Below, one piece after another: positions 7,408 through 12,533 of a stretch of 12,533 nucleotides of DNA. The DNA comes from an uncultured Collinsella sp. Lineage in GTDB: Bacteria; Actinomycetota; Coriobacteriia; Coriobacteriales; Coriobacteriaceae. Made by a program: the position numbers and the translations under genes. The stretch is from positions 1 to 12,533 of the forward strand of contig CALBBA010000185.1 in NCBI GenBank assembly GCA_937926755.1. The letters run 5' to 3'. The notes under the pieces are model-generated. The model was not told the DNA's origin. It did not search any database and worked only from the letters and a program-made list of their open reading frames with translations. Each line of letters begins with the position of its first letter. Within the stretch, counting starts at the first letter, position 1.

Positions 7408-7785
7408 ATGATTCCCGGATCGAACAAGGACCATCCGTCCTTTTTAAAGTCGTTCTCCTACGCCATGGAGGGCTTCGTCACCGCCGTCAAGACCGAGCGC
7501 AACATTAAGGTCATGCTCGTGGCGGGCGTGTGCACTGTCATTGCCGGCTGTATCGTGGGGCTCGACATTGCCGAGTGGGCCACGATTATCATCTGTTGTG
7601 GCCTGGTGATTCACGGCGAGCTGTGCAACACCGCTATGGAGGCGATCGTCGACCTAGCGACCCAGGAGCTCCATCCGTTGGCCAAGCGTGCGAAGGATAT
7701 CGCCGCCGCCTCTGTCTACGTTCTTTCCATTACCGCCGCGATTGTGGGCTTGCTGGTGTTTGCCCACGCGCTCGGCTTTATTTAG
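7408..7785 (+). CDS. dgkA: Diacylglycerol kinase / undecaprenol kinase family membrane protein
   Basis: This small membrane kinase phosphorylates diacylglycerol or undecaprenol at the inner face of the cytoplasmic membrane. In Gram-positive bacteria the family mainly acts on undecaprenol, feeding the lipid carrier used for cell-wall synthesis. The 125 residues contain three hydrophobic segments (about 35-52, 55-70, 99-122). The family signature is complete: ELCNTAMEAIVDL (71-83), with Glu71, Asn74 and Glu78 as catalytic or metal-binding residues, then H89-P-L-A-K-R-A-K-D97. An amphipathic N-terminus (SFSYAMEGF) is typical. ATG 7408 has AGGAG at 7397-7401, six bases upstream and overlapping the ybeY stop. 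Substrate choice between lipid and undecaprenol cannot be read from the sequence. Confidence 0.93.
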   Translation: MIPGSNKDHPSFLKSFSYAMEGFVTAVKTERNIKVMLVAGVCTVIAGCIVGLDIAEWATIIICCGLVIHGELCNTAMEAIVDLATQELHPLAKRAKDIAAASVYVLSITAAIVGLLVFAHALGFI

Positions 7786-7797
7786 AAAGGGATTCCC

Positions 7798-8868
7798 ATG
7801 TCCGACAATATGCAGCCTGCCGATGAGATTCTGAACGACGAGGTCCTGGACGAGGTTGAGGATACCGATTCTTTTGACGAAGTTGAGGAATTCGACCCGT
7901 TTGAGGGTATGAGCGATGAGGAACTCGACGCTCTTTGTGACGCGGATGAGGTGTCCATGGGCTTTGGTGACGTGGAGCCGGGCTTCCGCAGCGGCTTTGT
8001 TGCCCTGGTCGGTCGTCCAAACGCCGGCAAGTCCACGCTGCTCAACGCCTGCTACGGCAAGAAGGTCGCCATCACCTCTCCGGTGGCCCAGACGACCCGC
8101 CGCCGCATGCGTGCCGTGGTCAATCGTCCCGGCTACCAGCTGGTCTTCGTTGATACCCCGGGTATTCATAAGCCCAAGGACGGCCTGGGCTCCGAGCTTA
8201 ACAAGAGCGCCCTGTTCGAGCTCAACGACGTCGACGTCGTCGCGTTTTTGATCGATGCCACCAAGCCCATCGGCAGGGGTGACGCCTGGGTCGCCGAGCG
8301 TGTTAAGAGCGCCCGCTGCAAGAAGGTCCTAGTGCTCACCAAGGCCGACGAGGCCGATCCCGCGCAGGTTATGGAACAGCTCAAGGCCGCTCACGAGCTT
8401 ATGGAATACGACGACGAGATCGTGACGTCGTCGGTCAAGAACTTCAACGTCGATGCGTTTATCGAGACTGTCGCGCACTTTTTGCCCGAGGGCCCGCGCT
8501 GGTTCCCCGAGGATGTGGGCACCGATGCCTCCGACGAGACGCTCGTGGCCGAGTTTGTGCGCGAGAAGGTCCTGCGCCGCACCCGTGACGAGATCCCGCA
8601 CTCCGTGGGCGTCATCTGCGACGCGCTCGAGCAGACCAAGAAGGTCTTGCGCGTGCACGCCACCATTTACGTCGAGCGCGAGGGTCAGAAGGGCATCATC
8701 ATCGGCAAGGGCGGCGAGATGATCAAGCATATCGGTATCGACGCCCGTCGCGATCTTGAGCGCATTTTTGGCACGCAGGTCTTTTTGGAGCTGGACGTGA
8801 AGGTCAAGGCCGGCTGGCGTGACGACGAGGCCCAGATTCGCCGCTTTGGCTATAACGCCGAGGACTAA
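7798..8868 (+). CDS. era: GTPase Era with acidic N-terminal extension
   Basis: Era is an essential GTPase that binds the 3' end of 16S rRNA and helps assemble the 30S subunit. G1 is GRPNAGKST (72-80), the switch I segment carries QTTRRRM, G3 is DTPG (119-122), G4 is TKAD (181-184) in place of the common NKxD, and a SSVKNFNVD segment stands in for G5. A C-terminal KH domain follows, with GQKGIIIGKGG (296-306), and then FLELDVKVK. The protein has 356 residues, against about 300 normally. The excess is at the N-terminus, where the first 60 residues hold 25 Asp/Glu and no Lys, Arg or His. ATG 7798 is supported by AAAGGGA (7786-7792) five bases upstream. It lies 12 bases after dgkA and 15 before recO. 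Confidence 0.95.
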   Translation: MSDNMQPADEILNDEVLDEVEDTDSFDEVEEFDPFEGMSDEELDALCDADEVSMGFGDVEPGFRSGFVALVGRPNAGKSTLLNACYGKKVAITSPVAQTTRRRMRAVVNRPGYQLVFVDTPGIHKPKDGLGSELNKSALFELNDVDVVAFLIDATKPIGRGDAWVAERVKSARCKKVLVLTKADEADPAQVMEQLKAAHELMEYDDEIVTSSVKNFNVDAFIETVAHFLPEGPRWFPEDVGTDASDETLVAEFVREKVLRRTRDEIPHSVGVICDALEQTKKVLRVHATIYVEREGQKGIIIGKGGEMIKHIGIDARRDLERIFGTQVFLELDVKVKAGWRDDEAQIRRFGYNAED

Positions 8869-8883
8869 GGACGCGCGGCGCGC

Positions 8884-9633
8884 ATGGCAGGCTCCCGGAC
8901 ATATCGCACGAAAGTGCTCGTGCTCGATAAGACTAAGCTCAAAGAGACCGACCTGATCTTGACGATGCTTGACGAGCGGGGGCGGCAGGTTCGTGCCGTG
9001 GCAAAGGGCGCCCGCAAACCCGGCGGACGCCTGGCTGCGCGCTGCGAGCTGTTCTGTACGGTAGATATGCTGCTCGCACATGGACGGTCACTCGACGTGG
9101 TTTCCCAGGCCGAGCTTATGGAGGCGCCGCTCGGCGTTGCGCCCGATTACGAGACGACCTGCGCCGCAAGCGCGATCGCCGAGGTCGCGCGCGTGTGCTC
9201 GTTCGAGGACGCCGAGGACCCGTTTACCTTTGCCATCACGCAGCGAGCGCTTGCCCTGGTGGGCAGCGGGCTCGACACGGCGCATATGGATCTACTTGTG
9301 GCGGCATATGTCTTTAAGCTGCTGTCGCACGTTGGCTATCGACCCGATTTTTCGGCCTGCGTGCTGTGCGGAGACCCCATGCTGTCGTATTTTTCGCCCC
9401 AGGCGGGCGGCCTCATGTGCGGGTCGTGCGCGTCGAGCGTTCCAGGTGCCGAACTGGTGTCGACCGGTGAGGCCGCATGGCTGCGCGCCCTCATGTCCAT
9501 GACCTTCGATGCGCTTTTGGCCGAGCGAATCGACCCGCATACGGCGGCGCTCTTGCTCGGGCTTTCGGATGCGTGGGCTGCGACGCACACCGACCAGCGC
9601 CTCCGTGCGATGGAATTCATGTTGGGTCGGTGA
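8884..9633 (+). CDS. recO: DNA repair protein RecO
   Basis: RecO works with RecR and RecF to load RecA onto SSB-coated single-stranded DNA in gap repair, and it can anneal strands. The 249-residue protein starts with the RecO OB-fold: TKVLVLDKTKLKETDLILT, then the conserved VRAVAKGARKPGGRL segment (about 37-49). The C-terminal helical part contains a zinc-finger-like cluster, CVLC (C159, C162) and CGSC (C179, C182), found in many Gram-positive and actinobacterial RecO proteins. Length is normal. ATG 8884 follows AAGGA at 8867-8871 with a rather long 12-base gap, so initiation may depend partly on coupling with era. The position after era matches Bacillus-type gene order. The codons contain more G- and T-ending forms than the neighbouring rpsO and pnp, consistent with lower expression. 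Confidence 0.93.
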   Translation: MAGSRTYRTKVLVLDKTKLKETDLILTMLDERGRQVRAVAKGARKPGGRLAARCELFCTVDMLLAHGRSLDVVSQAELMEAPLGVAPDYETTCAASAIAEVARVCSFEDAEDPFTFAITQRALALVGSGLDTAHMDLLVAAYVFKLLSHVGYRPDFSACVLCGDPMLSYFSPQAGGLMCGSCASSVPGAELVSTGEAAWLRALMSMTFDALLAERIDPHTAALLLGLSDAWAATHTDQRLRAMEFMLGR

Positions 9634-9657
9634 TGATGCGCAGGCGCGGGCTGCTTG

Positions 9658-9666
9658 TGGTAACAT
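9658..9666 (+). promoter_or_regulatory. Possible extended -10 promoter of rpsO
   Basis: TGGTAACAT fits the extended -10 pattern TGnTAnnnT in the 138-base gap between recO and rpsO. No recognisable -35 hexamer is seen, which is acceptable for an extended -10 site. A transcript would begin near 9673 and have a leader of about 100 bases. The assignment is a pattern match only. Confidence 0.4.
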
Positions 9667-9725
9667 ACCGACCTGTTGGTACCTCGACCTTGGTTGCTCG
9701 CTCCACCGGCGGCTTCCCAGTCCGA

Positions 9726-9751
9726 GGCGAATCGAGTCGCCCGATGGCGAC
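9726..9751 (+). promoter_or_regulatory. rpsO leader with two competing hairpins, possible S15 autoregulatory element
   Basis: GTCGCC (9736-9741) pairs perfectly with GGCGAC (9746-9751) around a 4-base loop. The same TCGCC (9737-9741) can instead pair with GGCGA (9726-9730) around a 6-base loop. The two stems exclude each other and end about 8 bases before the AAAGG ribosome binding site (9760-9764). Ribosomal protein S15 represses its own mRNA in several phyla through unrelated leader structures, so such a role is plausible here but unproven. Confidence 0.4.
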
Positions 9752-9771
9752 GCAAAAAGAAAGGTGAAACA

Positions 9772-10050
9772 ATGACTGTTTCCAAAGAGCGCAAGGCGGA
9801 GCTGACTGCCCAGTTCGGTAACACCCCGGTCGACACCGGCAACCCCAAGGTTCAGGTCGCCATCCTGTCCGAGCGCATCAAGGAGCTGACCGAGCACATG
9901 AAGTCCCATCAGAAGGACTTCCACACCCGTCGTGGTCTGCTCATGCTCGTCGGTCGTCGTCGTCGTCTTCTCTCCTACATCAAGAAGAACGACATCGTCG
10001 AGTACCGTGAGCTCATCAAGGCTCTGGGCATCCGCGACAACATCCAGTAG
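9772..10050 (+). CDS. rpsO: 30S ribosomal protein S15
   Basis: S15 is a primary binding protein of the 16S rRNA central domain and forms an intersubunit bridge with 23S rRNA. The 92 residues match the family (about 89) from end to end: DTGNPKVQVAILSERI, then the RNA-contacting HQKDFHTRRGLL segment, the basic GRRRRLLSYIKK, and the C-terminal YRELIKALGIRD. ATG 9772 is chosen because AAAGG lies seven bases upstream and the residues match the S15 N-terminus; the open frame upstream has no family resemblance. The codons are strongly C-ending, as expected for a highly expressed gene. It is followed by a clear intrinsic terminator and then pnp, the common rpsO-pnp pairing. No truB or ribF precedes it. 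Confidence 0.97.
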   Translation: MTVSKERKAELTAQFGNTPVDTGNPKVQVAILSERIKELTEHMKSHQKDFHTRRGLLMLVGRRRRLLSYIKKNDIVEYRELIKALGIRDNIQ

Positions 10051-10064
10051 GATTTGTACATGCT

Positions 10065-10096
10065 AAGAGCGTCCTGCGCAGCGGGGCGCTCTTTTT
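10065..10096 (+). terminator. Rho-independent terminator after rpsO
   Basis: AAGAGCG (10065-10071) pairs perfectly with CGCTCTT (10087-10093). The stem can extend inward by four pairs, including two G-U. A run of five T (10092-10096) follows. It lies 15 bases after the rpsO stop and upstream of pnp, so it probably separates or attenuates rpsO-pnp transcription. Confidence 0.85.
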
Positions 10097-10114
10097 GTGT
10101 AAGGGCGCGAACAA

Positions 10115-10132
10115 TCACGCTCTGAAGCGTGG
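10115..10132 (+). promoter_or_regulatory. Small hairpin in the rpsO-pnp gap
   Basis: CACGCT (10116-10121) and AGCGTG (10126-10131) pair perfectly around a CTGA loop, with one extra flanking T-G wobble. It lies between the rpsO terminator and the pnp start, has no T-tract, and may be part of the pnp 5' leader. No clear pnp promoter hexamers are visible nearby. Confidence 0.35.
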
Positions 10133-10163
10133 CGGGGGCAGGGGGTCCGCGTCACATGAGAAG

Positions 10164-10186
10164 CCCGCAGGCAAGGGGCCTGTGGG
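10164..10186 (+). promoter_or_regulatory. Leader hairpin immediately upstream of the pnp ribosome binding site
   Basis: CCCGCAGGC (10164-10172) pairs with GCCTGTGGG (10178-10186), nine pairs including one G-U, around the loop AAGGG. The pnp Shine-Dalgarno AAAGGAG starts at 10189, two bases after the stem. In E. coli, pnp is autoregulated through a leader stem-loop cut by RNase III, so a similar role is possible here by analogy. Confidence 0.5.
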
Positions 10187-10199
10187 GTAAAGGAGAACA

Positions 10200-12446
10200 A
10201 TGACACTCGTATCCAAGACCTTTGAGCTGTACGGCAAGACCTACACCTTTGAGTCGGGCGAGCTTGCCAAGCAGGCCACCGGCGCCTGCCTGGTCAAGCA
10301 GGGCGACACCACGATGCTCGACACCGTGGTTGTCTCCAAGGAGCGCAAGAACTACGACTTCTTCCCGCTGACCGTCGACTTCAACGAGAAGATGTACGCT
10401 GCCGGCCGCATCCCGGGTGGCTACCTCAAGCGTGAGGGCCGTCCCAGCGAGAAGGCCACGCTCACCGCGCGCATGATCGACCGTCCGATTCGCCCGAGCT
10501 TCCCGGACGGCTTCCGCAACGAGGTGCACATCGTCGCTACCTCGCTCGTCGCCGACCAGGTCAACCCCTTCGACGTCATCAACGTCATGGGTGCCTCCCT
10601 GGCCATGACGCTCGGCGGCGTGCCCTTCGAGGGCCCGCTTGCCTGCGTGCGCATCGGCCGTAACGTGGAGACCGGCGAGTTTATCGTCAACCCCACCTAT
10701 GAGGAGCGCGAGAACTCCGATCTGGACCTGGAGCTGGGCGGATCCGCCGACTTCATCTCGATGGTCGAGGCCGGCGCCGAGGAGATCTCCGAGGACGACA
10801 TGCTCGCCGCTATGAAGTTTGGCCAGGAGGCCCTTGCTGCTTTCTGCCAGGCTCAGGACGAGTTCGTCGCCGAGTGGGAGCAGGTTAACGGCCCCATCGT
10901 CAAGAAGGAGTACCCGCTCGACCAGCCCGTCGAGGAGGTCCAGGAGCGCATCTTCGCCCACTACGACGAGATGGCTGCCGCCCTTCGCGACGCCGACAAG
11001 CTCTCCCGTATCGGTAAGGTCGAGGCTCTGAAGGAGTCCATCCGCGCCGAGTTCACCGAGGAGGAGCAGGCAGCTTGGGAGCGCGAGATCCCCGTGGCGC
11101 TCAAGAAGCTCGAGAAGAAGGCCATGCGCACCATGGTCGTCGAGACCGGTGAGCGCGTCGACGGCCGTGCCGCCGACGAGATCCGTCCCATCATGGTGAA
11201 GGACAACTACCTGCCGCTCGTTCACGGCTCCGGCCTGTTCCAGCGTGGCCAGACCCAGGTGCTCTCCGTCCTGTCGCTCGGCATGCTCAACGAGGGCCAG
11301 CGTCTGGATACCATCGAGCCCACCGAGGGCAAGCGCTACATGCACCACTACAACTTCCCGCCTTTCTGCACCGGCGAGACCGGCCGCATGGGCAGCCCCA
11401 AGCGCCGCGAGATCGGCCATGGCAATCTGGCCGAGCGCGCTCTGCTTCCGGTGCTTCCCGACGAGAACGAGTTCCCCTACGCCATCCGCGTCGTCTCCGA
11501 GGTCATGGAGTCCAACGGCTCCTCTTCGATGGCTTCGACCTGCGGCTCCACGCTCGCCCTTATGGACGGCGGCGTGCCCATTAAGCGCCCGGTCTCCGGT
11601 ATCGCCATGGGCCTGATCCAGGAGGAGGGCAAGACCGTGGTCCTGTCCGACATCCAGGGTCTCGAGGACTTCCTTGGCGACATGGACTTTAAGGTCACCG
11701 GCACCACCGAGGGCATCACCGCCCTGCAGATGGACAACAAGGCTACCGGCCTCACCTTCGACATCCTGGCCCGCGCCCTGCAGCAGGCCAAGGAGGGTCG
11801 CGCCTTCATCCTGCAGAAGATGCTCGATGTGATTCCGGAGCCGCGCCACACCACGCGCAGCACCGCCCCGCGCATCGTCTCCATCCAGGTTCCGACCGAC
11901 AAGATCCGCGACGTCATCGGTTCCGGCGGTAAGGTCATCCGCGGCATCCAGGACGAGACCGGCGCTTCGGTCGACATCCAGGAGGACGGCACCGTCTTTG
12001 TCGGCGGCACCGGCGAGTCCGTCGACCAGGCCGTCGAGCGTATTAAGCTCATCATCAAGGTTCCCGAGCCGGGCGAGGAGTACACCGGTCGTGTGGTCTC
12101 CATCCAGCCCTTCGGCGCCTTCGTCAACCTGCTGCCCGGTAAGGACGGCCTGCTGCACATCTCCCGCGTCGCCAAGGGCCGCGTGGAGAAGGTCGAGGAC
12201 GTCCTCAACGTGGGCGACGAGGTCAAGGTCGTCGTCATCGAGGTCGACGATCGCGGCAAGATCTCGCTCGATCGTCTGGATAAGCCCGAGGCCCCGGCTC
12301 GCGCCGAGGGTGCCCCCGAGGGCGACGGCGAGCACTTCCAGCGCCGTGAGCGTCCGCGTCGCGAGCGCTCCGAGCGCAGCGACCGTCCGCGCCGTCCCGG
12401 CGACAACGGAGGCCGCAAGCCCCGCCGTCACCACGACGCCGAGTAA
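10200..12446 (+). CDS. pnp: Polyribonucleotide nucleotidyltransferase (PNPase)
   Basis: PNPase is a trimeric 3'-5' phosphorolytic exoribonuclease, central to mRNA decay. The 748 residues show the whole architecture: first RNase PH domain with GGYLKREG (73-80, the RNA-binding loop), an all-helical linker, and a second RNase PH domain with phosphate-binding GSSSM (440-444) and catalytic D490, D496 and K498 in the EDFLGDMDFK segment. A KH domain follows with its GSGG loop at 574-577, then an S1 domain (about 625-695). The last 50 or so residues form a low-complexity tail rich in Arg, Glu and Pro, ending in RRHHDAE. ATG 10200 has AAAGGAG (10189-10195) four bases upstream. Codons are strongly C- and G-ending, like rpsO, suggesting high expression. 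A strong hairpin follows the stop codon. Confidence 0.97.
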   Translation: MTLVSKTFELYGKTYTFESGELAKQATGACLVKQGDTTMLDTVVVSKERKNYDFFPLTVDFNEKMYAAGRIPGGYLKREGRPSEKATLTARMIDRPIRPSFPDGFRNEVHIVATSLVADQVNPFDVINVMGASLAMTLGGVPFEGPLACVRIGRNVETGEFIVNPTYEERENSDLDLELGGSADFISMVEAGAEEISEDDMLAAMKFGQEALAAFCQAQDEFVAEWEQVNGPIVKKEYPLDQPVEEVQERIFAHYDEMAAALRDADKLSRIGKVEALKESIRAEFTEEEQAAWEREIPVALKKLEKKAMRTMVVETGERVDGRAADEIRPIMVKDNYLPLVHGSGLFQRGQTQVLSVLSLGMLNEGQRLDTIEPTEGKRYMHHYNFPPFCTGETGRMGSPKRREIGHGNLAERALLPVLPDENEFPYAIRVVSEVMESNGSSSMASTCGSTLALMDGGVPIKRPVSGIAMGLIQEEGKTVVLSDIQGLEDFLGDMDFKVTGTTEGITALQMDNKATGLTFDILARALQQAKEGRAFILQKMLDVIPEPRHTTRSTAPRIVSIQVPTDKIRDVIGSGGKVIRGIQDETGASVDIQEDGTVFVGGTGESVDQAVERIKLIIKVPEPGEEYTGRVVSIQPFGAFVNLLPGKDGLLHISRVAKGRVEKVEDVLNVGDEVKVVVIEVDDRGKISLDRLDKPEAPARAEGAPEGDGEHFQRRERPRRERSERSDRPRRPGDNGGRKPRRHHDAE

Positions 12447-12465
12447 CAGCCGCACATAAGCAGCT

Positions 12466-12502
12466 CAGAAAGGGCGACTCCGCACTGGGGTCGCCCTTTC
12501 TG
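12466..12502 (+). terminator. Terminator hairpin after pnp
   Basis: AGAAAGGGCGAC (12467-12478) pairs perfectly with GTCGCCCTTTCT (12490-12501). Extra pairs at both ends give a stem of up to about 16 bp around a GCACT loop. Only a short interrupted T-rich stretch (TTTCTGCTTG) follows, so it may be a terminator, an mRNA 3'-end stabiliser, or both. The remaining 31 bases to the window edge show nothing else definite. Confidence 0.75.
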
Positions 12503-12533
12503 CTTGCGCGCGGGGGCGGCGCATATGAAGTTT

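Noticed and set aside
7957..7959. Internal ATG as the true start of Era
   Set aside because: It would remove the acidic extension, but it has no good Shine-Dalgarno sequence, whereas ATG 7798 has a well-placed AAAGGGA.
9666..9681. Hairpin TACCGA/TTGGTA with a CCTG loop upstream of rpsO
   Set aside because: It overlaps the likely -10 element and would lie mostly upstream of the transcription start expected near 9673, so it is probably not in the rpsO RNA.
10152..12455. Uninterrupted 767-codon reading frame on the - strand covering the whole of pnp
   Set aside because: It mirrors pnp's strongly C/G-ending codons. Its translation is a low-complexity mix of Leu, Gly, Asp, His, Val and Ala with no recognisable domain, and no ribosome binding site was seen for it.
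12525..12533. Start of another gene (ATG AAG TTT) at the right edge
   Set aside because: Only three codons are visible, which is too little to call a gene, even though a G-rich stretch precedes it.
1..12533. Mobile elements, CRISPR arrays, tRNA/rRNA genes, attachment sites
   Set aside because: No transposase or integrase motifs, repeat-spacer pattern or RNA-gene signatures were seen; the window is packed with conserved housekeeping genes.

Overview
The window reads as chromosomal core DNA from a high-GC actinobacterium. Protein style, frequent GTG/TTG starts with strong AGGAG-type ribosome binding sites, and gene content fit the Coriobacteriia, with Collinsella or a close relative my best guess. 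That placement is inference from memory of the families, not a database result. All twelve protein genes lie on the + strand and are tightly packed. I see no mobile element, CRISPR array, tRNA or rRNA.

Layout: a tRNA-dihydrouridine synthase cut by the left edge (1-996) is followed after 2 bases by hemW (999-2231). Next come two consecutive DnaJ-type genes. The first (2290-3393) has a J domain, a G/F linker and a complete zinc-finger region, but in place of the second substrate domain and dimerisation end it carries about three membrane helices. The second (3475-4623) is an ordinary full-length DnaJ. From dnaJ onward a compact run follows: mtaB, phoH, ybeY, dgkA, era, recO (to 9633), with gaps of 15 bases or less or small overlaps. 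rpsO (9772-10050) and pnp (10200-12446) come last; each has its own structured leader and is followed by a hairpin terminator.

Most genes concern RNA and ribosomes: tRNA modification (Dus, MtaB), 16S rRNA maturation and ribosome assembly (YbeY, Era, probably PhoH, S15) and RNA turnover (PNPase). Lipid recycling (DgkA), haem handling (HemW), DNA repair (RecO) and protein folding (the two DnaJs) are mixed in. The order phoH-ybeY-dgkA-era-recO matches the Bacillus-type cluster without its pgpH and cdd genes.

The most unusual item is the membrane-anchored DnaJ paralogue sitting between hemW and the true dnaJ, where many other bacteria carry hrcA, grpE and dnaK. Secondary items are a roughly 60-residue, strongly acidic extension on Era without any basic residue, mutually exclusive hairpins in the rpsO leader, and a hairpin ending two bases before the pnp Shine-Dalgarno sequence.
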